Shown: positions 47,853 through 57,670 of the stretch, piece after piece
Position numbering within the stretch: position 1 is the first letter of the stretch
Layout of the letters: each line of letters opens with the position of its first letter
Assembly: GCA_937125455.1 (NCBI GenBank)
Contig: CAKZLK010000003.1
Span: 1 to 64,000, forward strand
Source: an uncultured Aequorivita sp.
GTDB lineage: Bacteria; Bacteroidota; Bacteroidia; Flavobacteriales; Flavobacteriaceae
Direction of reading: 5' to 3'
Length of the DNA stretch: 64,000 bases
The notes under the pieces: generated by a model
Told to the model about the DNA's origin: nothing
What the model saw: the letters and a program-made list of their open reading frames with translations, nothing else
Databases searched by the model: none
Program-made: the position numbers and the translations under genes

Positions 47853-49550
47853 TTGAAAAAATTCCTATACATTTTTACATACCTTAATATATATACTTGC
47901 TTCTTTTTCGGAATAAAAGCACAGGAACTTACCTTTTCCATAAAGGCTGAGAAACCAATTTCACAAGGAACTAAAGACTCATTGCGAATGAAAACTTCAT
48001 TTGCAGATTTTAACGCATTAAAAAAAGAAGCCGATACCGTTTTTTTAAAGCTGCAGCGAATGGGTTTTATTGAAAGCGAACTAGTTCAGCTTCAAAAAGA
48101 GAATGACAGTAGTTATGTAGCAGACTTTTATCTTGGAAAAAAATATAGTGAAATCAAGGTTTTTTATTCTAAAGATGATTTCAGCAAAAAAGAACTTCAA
48201 CGTGTAGCCCACGAAATTACAGACACTTATTTCACACTCCCCTTTGAAACAATTCCAACATCCTTAAGAAAGCTTACCGCAATCAGAAACCAGAAAGGAA
48301 ATGCTTTTGCCCGATTGAGATTGACCGAATTCGAAAAAGACCAAGACGACAGATTATATGCTACCTTATTTGTGAATAATGGTAATATCAGAATCGTGGA
48401 CTCCATAGCCGTAAAAGGTTATGAAAAATTCCCAAGATCCTTCCTTAAATATTATGCGGGAATAAAAAAAGATGAGATTTTCAACCAAAAGAAATTGGTG
48501 GAACAAAACGAAAATCTAAACAGCCTAGGTTTTGTCTCCGCCATTAAGCCACCCGAAGCACTTTTTAGAAAAGATTCCACCACGGTCTATTTTTATTTAG
48601 AGAAACAAAACAACAATCTTTTTGACGGGATACTTGGTTTTGCAACAGATGAAGACACACAGAAACTTACTTTTAACGGTTATCTAAACCTGGAACTAAA
48701 CAATAACCTTAATTATGGGGAACAATTATTATTAAACTATAAAGCAGATGGCAAGGAGCAGGTAAACTTCAGAGCGAAAATAACTATGCCCTATTTGCTA
48801 AAAACCCCTTTTGGACTTAGCGGAGAACTCAAAATTTTTAAACGAGACAGCACTTTTATAACCACTGAACAACAAGTTAGGGCAACGTATCAAATCAATC
48901 CAAAATCAACCACTTTCATTGGCTATAAAGGCTACGATTCCAGCAATTTACTAGACGTTGCAGTAGCCGGAAACCCAATTGAGGATTTTAAGTCAAAGTT
49001 TTTTATAGCAGGCGCAACTTACCTTAAACCACAAAACAAAAAACTCTTCCCTATTAAATCAATCATTTCGTTTGATGGCGGAATAGGTTCCCGGAAAAAA
49101 GAAGGGAGCTCTGAAGACCAAGTCCGAGCGGAATCGCTAATCAATAATATATTTAACCTAAACTACAAAAACTCCATTTTCGTCCAAAATACAACCAGCG
49201 TGCTTTTTAGCGACAGCTATTTGGCAAATGAACTCTTTCGTTTTGGTGGCATCAATAGCATTCGTGGATTTAACGAAAATAGCATTGATGCATCTCTATA
49301 TTCTATAATAAACACAGAATATAGATATCAATTTAACGAGGGGGTTTATATCCACAGTATAATAGATTTGGGATATTTTGAAAACGAAACAATCTCCCTA
49401 AAACAAAACCTTTACAGTTTTGGGCTTGGACTAGGACTCAACACAAAAGCAGGGTTGTTTAGATTCAATGTAGCAAACGGAAATACGCAAAATCAAAATT
49501 TTAGTTTTTCAAATACTAAAATCCACATTAGCGTTTCTTCGAAATTTTAA
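47853..49550 (+). CDS. POTRA/beta-barrel outer-membrane protein (Omp85-like)
   Basis: 565 residues, starting with TTG. The signal peptide (1-23, GIKA-QE) supports this start, as no ATG lies nearby. After a long N-terminal region (about 30-180), a POTRA-like repeat begins with VDSIAVKGYEKFPRSFLKYY. A barrel then starts near residue 270, ending with the Omp85-type RGFNENS (RGF motif) and a C-terminal strand IHISVSSKF. Omp85 proteins insert or secrete other proteins at the outer membrane; BamA is usually longer with five POTRA, so this is a paralogue of unknown cargo. It diverges from rpsL. Confidence 0.78.
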   Translation: MKKFLYIFTYLNIYTCFFFGIKAQELTFSIKAEKPISQGTKDSLRMKTSFADFNALKKEADTVFLKLQRMGFIESELVQLQKENDSSYVADFYLGKKYSEIKVFYSKDDFSKKELQRVAHEITDTYFTLPFETIPTSLRKLTAIRNQKGNAFARLRLTEFEKDQDDRLYATLFVNNGNIRIVDSIAVKGYEKFPRSFLKYYAGIKKDEIFNQKKLVEQNENLNSLGFVSAIKPPEALFRKDSTTVYFYLEKQNNNLFDGILGFATDEDTQKLTFNGYLNLELNNNLNYGEQLLLNYKADGKEQVNFRAKITMPYLLKTPFGLSGELKIFKRDSTFITTEQQVRATYQINPKSTTFIGYKGYDSSNLLDVAVAGNPIEDFKSKFFIAGATYLKPQNKKLFPIKSIISFDGGIGSRKKEGSSEDQVRAESLINNIFNLNYKNSIFVQNTTSVLFSDSYLANELFRFGGINSIRGFNENSIDASLYSIINTEYRYQFNEGVYIHSIIDLGYFENETISLKQNLYSFGLGLGLNTKAGLFRFNVANGNTQNQNFSFSNTKIHISVSSKF

Positions 49551-49670
49551 AAAATCCAATTCAAAACCATCAACATTCCTAAATAAAACATAAAAATTGG
49601 GAGCAAATACTTGTGTAATTAACTTTTTATTATGATTTTTGCCGTTGGCTAATTCAAATAATTTATAAAA

Positions 49671-52600
49671 ATGAGAACAAAGTTTAGTGGAATTTTAACG
49701 CTAATATTAGCGTTAGTTGTGCAGCTTACCTTTGCACAGCAAAAAACTATTACAGGTACGGTGACAGACGACACAGGTCTGCCATTGCCTGGCGCAAACG
49801 TTATTATTAAAGGAACAAGTTCTGGAACACAGACAGATTTTGATGGAAATTATACCGTCTCTGCAAATGTGGGTCAAACACTTGCCTTTAGTTATGTAGG
49901 GTTTAGTGTCAAGGAAGTAAAAGTAGGGGCTCAAAACAGTATTAACGTTACTTTACAACCAGATGCCGCAGCTCTGGAAGAAGTTGTTGTTACTGGGTAC
50001 TCTACACGAAACCAAACGGTACAGACATCTGCTGTTGTATCAATTTCCGCTTCGGAATTATCTCAAATGGCACCGACAACCAGTATAGATAATATGCTGC
50101 AAGGTAAGGCGGCTGGTGTCCAGGTAACTTCCGCAAACGGTAAACCAGGACAAGGAGCTTTTGTTCGTATTCGTGGAACGGGATCTCTTGTTGCAGGTGC
50201 ATCTTCACCACTTTATATTGTGGATGGCGCCCCTATTAGAGAGCAAGATCTTGCAAACATTCCTAACGAAGATATTGAGAACATTACCATCTTAAAAGAT
50301 GCTCCTACAACAGCTCGTTACGGTTCACGTGGTGCGAATGGTGTAGTTGTAATTACCACTAAAAACGGTAACAGAAATAAAGATGCTGTAATTCGCTACA
50401 GTTCTCGTTATGGAACCACCAGCAGAATAAATCCAAACTTTACAATGATGAATGCAGAACAAAAGCTTCAATATGAAGCTGAAATGTATGCATTAGGTGT
50501 ATCTGGAGCTGGATCATTACCCGGGGTAACTACTACTCCTGGTTCTCCAGAGCGTGCCGATCTTTTGTCCAGACAGACAAATTGGGCAGACCTTATCTTA
50601 AAAGAAGGGGTTATCCAGAACAACAACGTATCTATTTCTGGAGGTGCTGAAAAAGTGGATTATTACTTCTCTGTAAGTCACGATAAAAACACTGGTATTA
50701 TTGATAAAATAAACGGTTTTGAAAGATTAGGAACTCGTTTGAACGTTAATTTTGATGCTAAAGAATGGTTAACCATGGGTATTAATGTTGGTTACTCACG
50801 CTCAACAAGTGATGAACCAAGAGATAGAAACAACTCTCAAAACCCTTTTAGACCAATATACACAGTTAACGAATATGAAACTGAGTATCTATATGATGAA
50901 GAGGGTAACATTTTGTTAGACGATAACGGAGATCCAACATACAATCCAACTCATGATGGCTTCCCAATTAGAGGGGCTCTAGAAACTGAAAGATCTACAG
51001 ATATTGATAACGTAACACTAGCTAGTGTAGACGCATTGGTAAAGTTCTCTAAGAACTGGAGCTATGGATTTACTACTTCTATAAACCACGCGCTTACTAG
51101 AAGAGAAAGTTACTCTAAACCTGGAGGTATTTTGGATATCATCTTAAACAATGCTCCAGTAGGTAATAAATTCGATGATCAACAAGACAGATTGGATTTA
51201 ACTATAAGTAACCGTTTGAACTATGTATTAAGCTCAAATAATCACAACTTAAATGTATTAGGTCTTTACGAATATAACCTGAATGAGTTCTACCGTACTT
51301 TTGTACGTAGCACAGGCTTCCCTTCTCCATTATTGTCTACACAGACAAGTGCAGCTGATTTAAATGACGGATTTACAAACAGATCTAGATTGACATTGGT
51401 TTCTTATGGAGTATTTGCTGATTATGACTATAAAGAGAAATATCTTGTTTCTGCATCTGTACGTCGTGATGGTTCTTCAAACTTTGGTAAGGATTATCTA
51501 TTTGGTACATTTTATAGTGGAAGTATAGGTTGGAACATTGCTAAAGAAGACTTTTTTAGTGTTGATGCAGTAAATGATCTTAAAATTAGAGCTGCTTACG
51601 GTTCTGTAGGTAACAGAAACGGTATAGACCGTTATGCTCCGCAGGCTACCAACTCATATGGTTTTTATCCAGGTGGATCAAGTTCTGTTCCTGCTAATAT
51701 CGCTAACCCAAATCTTAAATGGGAAACTACAACTACTGCAAACGTTGGTTTAGAATTTAACCTTTTCAACAAGCGTCTTCGCGGTGTTACAGATTACTTT
51801 GTAAGAAATACAACAGACTTATTATTCAACATTCCTACTGCTTATGAATCAGGAACAGGAAGTGTTGCTGGTAACCTTGGAGAAATTCAAAACAAAGGTC
51901 TTGAAATATCCTTACAAGGAGATATAATTCGATCTAATGATTTTACTTGGACTCTTGGAGCAAACATTATTTTCTTAGATGCTAAAGTAGTTGCACTTCC
52001 AGATGGCGAAGATTTCACACCAACGGATAATACTTTTAACATCCGTTTTAGCGAAGGCAGAAAAATTAACGAGCACTATTTGGTGCGTTATGCGGGAGTT
52101 GACCCTGCAACAGGAAAGTCATTATTCTTAGGTGCAGATGGAAATACTTATTTTGCTGAGGATCTTCCTGAAGGTGACAACCGCGTATTCCAAGGAAAAT
52201 CTACTATTGCAGATAAAGAAGGTGGTTTCTTTACCAATCTTAACTACAAAGGTTTTGGTTTACGTGCTGACTTTGTATTCAAAGCAGGAAACTGGATCAA
52301 TAACTTTGTAAGATCTAACGCAGAATCTGATGGACAAGCAGTTGTGGATAATCAAGCAGTTACTGCATTTAACTACTGGCAACAGCCTGGTGATACTAAT
52401 GTAATGCCAAGCCCAATTTACGCAGCAGTAGATCAATCTATAAATTCTGATAGATTTTTGGAAAAAGGAGATTACATACGCATGCGTAACGTAACTTTAT
52501 CATATAGCTTCCCAAGCAAGTTTTTGGATAAAACGCCATTACAAAGCTTGAGACTTTATGCGCAAGGACAGAACCTATTGACATTTACAAAATTCTGGGG

Positions 52601-52730
52601 AGATCCAGAAGTAGGAATTTCTTCTGGAGAGACTATCGCTTTTGCTGATTCGGTTGCACCTGGAGAAGCTACCCTTTACAGTTATCCAAACGTTAAGTCA
52701 TTCCAATTTGGTTTGGATGTTAGTTTCTAA
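49671..52730 (+). CDS. SusC/RagA-type TonB-dependent outer-membrane transporter
   Basis: 1019 residues. A signal peptide (1-22, TFA-QQ) precedes a carboxypeptidase-regulatory-like domain (about 25-105, ITGTVTDDTGLPLPGANV). A TonB box-like stretch EEVVVTGYS follows, then the plug (about 115-235, IRGTGSL, DAPTTARYGSRGANGVVVIT) and a 22-strand barrel to the C-terminal FQFGLDVSF. It carries a substrate bound by its SusD partner across the outer membrane. No polysaccharide-degrading enzyme is encoded nearby, so the substrate (glycan, peptide or other) is unknown. A SusD gene follows 19 bp later. Confidence 0.93.
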   Translation: MRTKFSGILTLILALVVQLTFAQQKTITGTVTDDTGLPLPGANVIIKGTSSGTQTDFDGNYTVSANVGQTLAFSYVGFSVKEVKVGAQNSINVTLQPDAAALEEVVVTGYSTRNQTVQTSAVVSISASELSQMAPTTSIDNMLQGKAAGVQVTSANGKPGQGAFVRIRGTGSLVAGASSPLYIVDGAPIREQDLANIPNEDIENITILKDAPTTARYGSRGANGVVVITTKNGNRNKDAVIRYSSRYGTTSRINPNFTMMNAEQKLQYEAEMYALGVSGAGSLPGVTTTPGSPERADLLSRQTNWADLILKEGVIQNNNVSISGGAEKVDYYFSVSHDKNTGIIDKINGFERLGTRLNVNFDAKEWLTMGINVGYSRSTSDEPRDRNNSQNPFRPIYTVNEYETEYLYDEEGNILLDDNGDPTYNPTHDGFPIRGALETERSTDIDNVTLASVDALVKFSKNWSYGFTTSINHALTRRESYSKPGGILDIILNNAPVGNKFDDQQDRLDLTISNRLNYVLSSNNHNLNVLGLYEYNLNEFYRTFVRSTGFPSPLLSTQTSAADLNDGFTNRSRLTLVSYGVFADYDYKEKYLVSASVRRDGSSNFGKDYLFGTFYSGSIGWNIAKEDFFSVDAVNDLKIRAAYGSVGNRNGIDRYAPQATNSYGFYPGGSSSVPANIANPNLKWETTTTANVGLEFNLFNKRLRGVTDYFVRNTTDLLFNIPTAYESGTGSVAGNLGEIQNKGLEISLQGDIIRSNDFTWTLGANIIFLDAKVVALPDGEDFTPTDNTFNIRFSEGRKINEHYLVRYAGVDPATGKSLFLGADGNTYFAEDLPEGDNRVFQGKSTIADKEGGFFTNLNYKGFGLRADFVFKAGNWINNFVRSNAESDGQAVVDNQAVTAFNYWQQPGDTNVMPSPIYAAVDQSINSDRFLEKGDYIRMRNVTLSYSFPSKFLDKTPLQSLRLYAQGQNLLTFTKFWGDPEVGISSGETIAFADSVAPGEATLYSYPNVKSFQFGLDVSF

Positions 52731-52749
52731 TTTTAAAAAAATTGATAAA

Positions 52750-54183
52750 ATGAAAAAAATAATTTATAAAATTACAGTCTTTGCACTTGTCATAGGAGGT
52801 TTTACTTCCTGCGATAGTGAACTGGACCAAATACCTTTCGATGAGCTTGCAACATCTCAAGCATATATTACTGTAGCGGATTTTGATAACGCAGCTAGAG
52901 GTATCTATTCAACATTAACCGCCGGCTCATTATACGGTGGAAGTGATGCTGGAGGAATGCTTGACGCTCCAGATATTTTGGCAGATAACGTAACTTTTGC
53001 TCAAAAAGGAAGAGGAACTAGAAGAACGTTGCACAACTGGCAATATTCCGCATCTAGTGAACCAATGAGTGGTCTTTATCAAAATGCCTATACAATGATT
53101 TTTCGTGCTAATACACTTTTAGAACAAAGCGCGAATTTTGAAGGTGACAATAAAGATCAAGTAGTTGCTGAAGCAAAAGCTCTTAGAGCCTTAGGCCATA
53201 TGAATGTCGCTTCATTCTTTGCTAAAATACCCACGCAATCAGCTGATGCTAATAGCAGTCTTGGAGTGGCCTATGTGACCACTGCAGATTTTTCTATCGA
53301 ACCAGCAAGAGTTTCCGTTGGCGAAACTTATAATATGATAGTTCAGGATCTTAAAGATGCATTGGAAGGTATTCCAGACGCTGCTGATGCTGGTCGCTTA
53401 AACAAAGATGGTGTAAACATATTGCTATCAAGAGCATACTTGTATATGGGTCAATGGCAAAATGCTATTGATGCAGCTAATGATGTTACAAAACCAGTTG
53501 CTCCTCTTAATAAAGTAGTAGGTGTTTGGGAAGATGTAAGTAAAGATGGAGTAGTTTTTTGGATAGATGTTGATCCTCCTGGATTGGATATCACTCCTGG
53601 AGTTACTTGGAGCCAATTTGGTGTAAACACTTTAGTTCCTGAATATGTAGTATCTTATCCTTTTTATCAACTTTTTGCTGATGATGACATAAGAAAAGAT
53701 GCTTATACTTTCCAAGGAAGAAACGGTGCATTTAAATTTAATGCAATAAAAAAGTTATTTGCTAGAGAAGGTGGAGCAAATCCAGGACGTGTTGATATAA
53801 AAATACTTCGTGCTGCAGAAGCTAAACTTAATATCGCAGAAGCAGAATACAACCTTGGACATGAAGAAGCTGCTCGTATAGCTTTAGACGCTGTAAGAAG
53901 CAAAAGATATGTAACCCCTCCAAGTGGCGAAACTGGTGTAGCACTTCGTGATGCAATTCGCCTTGAAAGAAGATTGGAATTCGCTTTTGAATCTCAACGT
54001 TTCTTTGACCTTAAAAGATGGGGACTTCCTGTTGAACGCGGTGGATTTGGTGATTTACAAGACGGATCTGGAACTCCATCTGATGCTCAGAACTTAGCTG
54101 CAGATGCCAATCAATTCCAATTACCTATTGCACAAACAGCATTGGATTTAAATCCAAACTTGGCACAAAATCCTGGGTATTAA
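52750..54183 (+). CDS. SusD/RagB-type nutrient-binding lipoprotein
   Basis: 477 residues from ATG 52750. An upstream in-frame GTG/ATG within susC is rejected because MKKIIYKITVFALVIGGFTSC is a proper lipoprotein signal ending at Cys21. The N-terminal SusD helices include MSGLYQNAYTMIFRANTLLE and VAEAKALRALGHMNVASFF. The C-terminal SusD/RagB domain has LRAAEAKLNIAEAEY and ESQRFFDLKRWGLPV. It caps the SusC channel on the cell surface and binds the substrate. Confidence 0.93.
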   Translation: MKKIIYKITVFALVIGGFTSCDSELDQIPFDELATSQAYITVADFDNAARGIYSTLTAGSLYGGSDAGGMLDAPDILADNVTFAQKGRGTRRTLHNWQYSASSEPMSGLYQNAYTMIFRANTLLEQSANFEGDNKDQVVAEAKALRALGHMNVASFFAKIPTQSADANSSLGVAYVTTADFSIEPARVSVGETYNMIVQDLKDALEGIPDAADAGRLNKDGVNILLSRAYLYMGQWQNAIDAANDVTKPVAPLNKVVGVWEDVSKDGVVFWIDVDPPGLDITPGVTWSQFGVNTLVPEYVVSYPFYQLFADDDIRKDAYTFQGRNGAFKFNAIKKLFAREGGANPGRVDIKILRAAEAKLNIAEAEYNLGHEEAARIALDAVRSKRYVTPPSGETGVALRDAIRLERRLEFAFESQRFFDLKRWGLPVERGGFGDLQDGSGTPSDAQNLAADANQFQLPIAQTALDLNPNLAQNPGY

Positions 54184-54204
54184 TAATCTTAAAACATTAT
54201 AGTA

Positions 54205-54639
54205 ATGAAAAAAATCAATATAATAATTACATTCATCGTTTTAGCCCTCACTGTTGTTTCTTGTGAAACTTATGATGACTATAACGCAGACCGTAAAACA
54301 GTGGTTGGATTCTCAGTTTCCAGCAAAAACATAAACAACATTCCTGAAGGTGGTGAAAGAAGTTCCACTGTAGATTTGTTTGTGTCTGACATAGCGGATG
54401 TTGATAGAGAATTTAAAATTATGGCAATTCCAGCTTTGGAAGCACCTGCAACAGCTCCTGAAAACTATAGTTTTGATGCAACTGTTCTCATTCCAGCAAA
54501 TACCCGTGAAGGAACTATTACGGTTACTGGAATTGACAATTCTATTGAAGATCCTGAAGGTGAGTTTTTTGCTCTTGCTATTGAAGGTGGTGGAAACGTT
54601 GTTTCTGGAGGTAGAGTTTCAATTAGAGTTAGACAATAA
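54205..54639 (+). CDS. Small Calx-beta-like lipoprotein in the susCD operon
   Basis: 144 residues. A lipoprotein signal ends in VVSC (Cys20), followed by one beta-sandwich domain with Calx-beta features: IPEGGERSSTVDLFV, then SIEDPEGEFFALAIEGG. It begins 21 bp after susD and a terminator follows, so it is the third gene of the susCD operon. It may be an accessory surface ligand-binding protein, as SusE/SusF-type proteins are in larger loci, but the family is not certain. Confidence 0.8.
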   Translation: MKKINIIITFIVLALTVVSCETYDDYNADRKTVVGFSVSSKNINNIPEGGERSSTVDLFVSDIADVDREFKIMAIPALEAPATAPENYSFDATVLIPANTREGTITVTGIDNSIEDPEGEFFALAIEGGGNVVSGGRVSIRVRQ

Positions 54640-54665
54640 AAAATCTTAACCTAAATTTATTTTTT

Positions 54666-54697
54666 AAACACCCCTTAATATTAAGGGGTGTTTTTTT
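54666..54697 (+). terminator. Terminator of the susCD operon
   Basis: AAACACCCCTTAA and TTAAGGGGTGTTT pair perfectly around a TA centre, followed by seven T, 27 bp after the small lipoprotein stop. Confidence 0.95.
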
Positions 54698-54738
54698 ATC
54701 TATATGTTTTTTATAACACAACACAAGCTAAATCTCTT

Positions 54739-54746
54739 TACCTTTG
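54739..54746 (+). promoter_or_regulatory. Candidate -7 element for rlmB
   Basis: TACCTTTG matches TAnnTTTG exactly, 41 bp before the rlmB start. No TTG lies at the expected -33 distance. Confidence 0.4.
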
Positions 54747-54787
54747 AGCAGAATTTAAAAAATTGGATGAAGCTTTATCTTTAACTT

Positions 54788-55528
54788 ATGACTGACAAAA
54801 CAAATACTATATTCGGAATATATCCCATAAAAGAAGCACTTGCATCAAAAGTGGTTTTTGACAAAGTCTTTGTTCAGAAAGGGATAGACAGCGACAAAAT
54901 AGAAAGCCTTATTAAAGACCTAGAAAAAGAAAACATACCTATAAGCGTAGTACCTTTTGAAAAGCTTAATAGACTAACAAGAGGCAATCATCAAGGTATT
55001 GTAGCCGTTACCTCTCCAGTTTCATTTCATTCTTTGGAGGACGTGGTTGAAAAAGCTCTCGAAAATGATAAAGCTCCCCTATTCCTAATTTTGGACCAAA
55101 TAACAGACGTAAGAAATTTTGGCGCAATTCTGCGTACTGCTGAGTGCACAGGTGTTGACGCTGTAATAATTCAAAAAACTGGAGGCGCTCCTGTTTCAGG
55201 AGACACAGTGAAAACTTCTGCAGGAGCAATATTTAAAATTCCTATCTGTAAAGTAGAGCATATTAAAGATGCTATTTTCTATTTACAAGGCTCAGGTATT
55301 TCGACGGTTGCAGCAACAGAAAAGACAAATTCCGAAATCTATTCTCTAGACTTAAAAAAACCACTAGCAATCATAATGGGTTCGGAAGGCAAAGGAGTTT
55401 CAAAGTCCGTTCTTAGCTTGGTAGACGAACGTGCTTCCTTACCTTTATTGGGAGAAATTAATTCCTTAAATGTCTCGGTAGCGTGCGGAGCATTTCTTTA
55501 TGAAGTGATTCGCCAACGTAGTAGATAA
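54788..55528 (+). CDS. rlmB: 23S rRNA 2'-O-methyltransferase, RlmB/TrmH family
   Basis: 246 residues. An N-terminal substrate-binding domain (about 5-80) precedes a SPOUT fold with motif 1 DVRNFGAILRTAECTGVDAV, motif 2 IIMGSEGKGVSKSV and motif 3 LNVSVACGAFLYEVIRQR. These form the deep knot that binds S-adenosylmethionine. RlmB methylates G2251 of 23S rRNA; closely related TrmH-type enzymes modify other sites, so the exact target is inferred. It ends 3 bp from the convergent rhomboid gene. Confidence 0.88.
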   Translation: MTDKTNTIFGIYPIKEALASKVVFDKVFVQKGIDSDKIESLIKDLEKENIPISVVPFEKLNRLTRGNHQGIVAVTSPVSFHSLEDVVEKALENDKAPLFLILDQITDVRNFGAILRTAECTGVDAVIIQKTGGAPVSGDTVKTSAGAIFKIPICKVEHIKDAIFYLQGSGISTVAATEKTNSEIYSLDLKKPLAIIMGSEGKGVSKSVLSLVDERASLPLLGEINSLNVSVACGAFLYEVIRQRSR

Positions 55529-55531
55529 AAC

Positions 55532-56302
55532 TTACTTAGTATCAGTTTCTGAACTCCTTTTATGGGTATAAACTATTTTTATACGCCTAGGTTTTTCTTC
55601 AACCGCATTTTCCGAAAGAGAATCTTCGGACAATTCTTTAGGTAGTTCTATAAAATTTCCATTTTCATCAAACTGTCTTAAAAAAGGATCATTTTCAGGG
55701 CTATAATCCTCACGTTCCCAATCGTATTTTTTATTTTCTACTGGGTTTCCTTTAAAGAAAAAAGCAAACAGAAAGCCCACAAAAAAACCAGAAAGATGAC
55801 CTTCCCAAGAAATTTCAGGATTTACGGGAAATACATACCAAAGCATGCCACCATAAAGAAAAACAACTACTAAAGCCAAGGCCGTTAGTTGAAATTGTTT
55901 TGAAAAAATTCCTTTAAAAAATAAAAAAGACACCAACATATAAACCACGCCACTAGCGCCTATATGAAGTGATGCCCTACCTATTAACCAAGTAGCTATA
56001 CCCGTTAACAACAGACCGAAAATTAAAACTCTCCAGCGAATATTTCGATAAAAATAGAACAAGGCAGAGGAAAGAACAAATAACGGAATTGAATTATTAA
56101 AAAGGTGTTTCAAACTGCCGTGGATGAAAGGACTAAAAATAATACCGCGTAACCCACTCCATTTTCTAGGGTATACGCCATAAGAATTAAAATTTAAGCC
56201 AAAACGTGATTCAATCCAGAACACAATCCAAAGTACCAAAACAAATAGCAATGGATAACCAATAACTTCAGGAGTAAATTTCAATGGGCTTGAATTAGAC
56301 AT
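55532..56302 (-). CDS. Rhomboid-family intramembrane serine protease
   Basis: 256 residues. Membrane helices run from about 15 to 185, with the catalytic Ser in HIGASGVVYMLVSFLFFKG (helix 4) and the His in SWEGHLSGFFVGFLFAF (helix 6). A hydrophilic, acidic C-terminal tail of about 70 residues extends beyond the core. Rhomboids cut membrane proteins within the bilayer; the substrate here is unknown. It diverges from rarA. Confidence 0.9.
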   Translation of the reverse strand: MSNSSPLKFTPEVIGYPLLFVLVLWIVFWIESRFGLNFNSYGVYPRKWSGLRGIIFSPFIHGSLKHLFNNSIPLFVLSSALFYFYRNIRWRVLIFGLLLTGIATWLIGRASLHIGASGVVYMLVSFLFFKGIFSKQFQLTALALVVVFLYGGMLWYVFPVNPEISWEGHLSGFFVGFLFAFFFKGNPVENKKYDWEREDYSPENDPFLRQFDENGNFIELPKELSEDSLSENAVEEKPRRIKIVYTHKRSSETDTK

Positions 56303-56334
56303 AAAGATTTAATTACAAAAAACAATCCTCAAAT

Positions 56335-56342
56335 CAAATTTA
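56335..56342 (-). promoter_or_regulatory. Candidate -7 element for the rhomboid gene
   Basis: The minus strand reads TAAATTTG, an exact TAnnTTTG match 33 bp before the rhomboid start. Confidence 0.4.
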
Positions 56343-56378
56343 TGATAAATTGTCAGTGAAACCGATATATTAAAATTG

Positions 56379-56386
56379 TAATTTTG
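56379..56386 (+). promoter_or_regulatory. Candidate -7 element for rarA
   Basis: TAATTTTG matches TAnnTTTG exactly, and ends 6 bp before the preferred rarA ATG, so the message could be leaderless. Confidence 0.4.
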
Positions 56387-56392
56387 AAATCT

Positions 56393-57670
56393 ATGAATGC
56401 ACCCCTCGCCGAAAGGATCCGCCCAAACACACTTGAAGGTTATTTAAGTCAGCAGCATTTAGTTGGTCCCAAAGGCTCTCTTACCTCCCAATTAAGCACA
56501 GGAATGATCCCTTCCATGATTTTTTGGGGACCGCCGGGAACTGGCAAAACCACACTTGCAAATATTATCTCAAATGAAAGCGGTAGACCTTTTTATATTT
56601 TGAGTGCTGTAGACAGTGGTGTGGCAGCCGTTCGGGAGGTAATAGAAAAAGCGAAAAAGAGTGACAATCTATTTTCAACTAAAAACCCTATCCTATTTAT
56701 TGATGAAATTCATCGCTTCAGCAAATCGCAGCAGGATTCGCTTTTGGGTGCAGTTGAAAAAGGTTGGATTACTTTGATTGGAGCAACAACCGAAAATCCA
56801 AGTTTTGAGGTTATTCCAGCATTATTATCCCGCTGTCAGGTCTATATTTTAGAATCCTTTAGCCGCGAGGATATGGAAGCGTTGCTGAAAAGAGCTTTAA
56901 AAGAAGACGAAATATTATCAAAGAAAAAAGTAGCATTAAAAGAAACTGAAGCCATTATAAGGCTTTCTGGAGGAGATGCACGAAAGCTTCTGAATATTTT
57001 GGAATTAGTTGTACTTTCAGAAAAAAGTGAAAAGATTACAATTACCAACGAGCTGGTCATGCAAAAAGCACAAAAAAATACAGTGCTTTATGACAAAACT
57101 GGCGAGCAACATTATGATATCATTTCAGCATTCATAAAATCTATACGGGGAAGCGATCCTAACGCGGCTATTTATTGGTTGGCAAGAATGATAGAGGGTG
57201 GAGAGGATATAAAGTTCATCGCTCGAAGAATGGTGATTCTCTCTTCGGAAGATATTGGAAATGCAAATCCAAACGCTTTACTATTGGCAAACAGCACTTT
57301 TCAAGCTGTAAATACTATCGGATATCCTGAAGCTCGAATTATTTTGAGCCAATGCGCAATTTATTTGGCAACTTCTCCTAAAAGCAATGCCTCCTACAAA
57401 GCAATTGGAGAAGCACAACAGCTTGTTCGGCAAACAGGTGACCTCTCTGTGCCATTATCTATCAGAAACGCACCTACGAAACTTATGAAGCAATTGGGTT
57501 ATGGAAAGGAATATGAATACGCACATAATTACGAAGGTAACTTTGTGCCACACGAATTTTTACCCGAAGAGATAAAAGGCACTACATTTTATAGACCAGG
57601 AAATAACCCCAAGGAAAATGCGCTAAAAAGCTACTTAAAGCAACTTTGGAAAGACAAATACGATTTTTAG
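56393..57670 (+). CDS. rarA: Replication-associated recombination ATPase RarA/MgsA
   Basis: 425 residues from ATG 56393; the TTG three codons earlier lies within a promoter-like element and is rejected. The AAA+ core has [20 protein letters not shown], Walker [14 protein letters not shown], Walker [17 protein letters not shown] and the sensor [20 protein letters not shown]. The C-terminal MgsA domain includes [20 protein letters not shown] and [20 protein letters not shown]. RarA acts at stalled replication forks. Its stop overlaps the convergent unknown gene by 4 bp. Confidence 0.94.
   Translation: MNAPLAERIRPNTLEGYLSQQHLVGPKGSLTSQLSTGMIPSMIFWGPPGTGKTTLANIISNESGRPFYILSAVDSGVAAVREVIEKAKKSDNLFSTKNPILFIDEIHRFSKSQQDSLLGAVEKGWITLIGATTENPSFEVIPALLSRCQVYILESFSREDMEALLKRALKEDEILSKKKVALKETEAIIRLSGGDARKLLNILELVVLSEKSEKITITNELVMQKAQKNTVLYDKTGEQHYDIISAFIKSIRGSDPNAAIYWLARMIEGGEDIKFIARRMVILSSEDIGNANPNALLLANSTFQAVNTIGYPEARIILSQCAIYLATSPKSNASYKAIGEAQQLVRQTGDLSVPLSIRNAPTKLMKQLGYGKEYEYAHNYEGNFVPHEFLPEEIKGTTFYRPGNNPKENALKSYLKQLWKDKYDF

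Noticed and set aside
52642..54183. Longer start for the SusD gene
   Set aside because: The extra 36 residues come from the susC 3' end and would hide the lipoprotein signal that begins at 52750.
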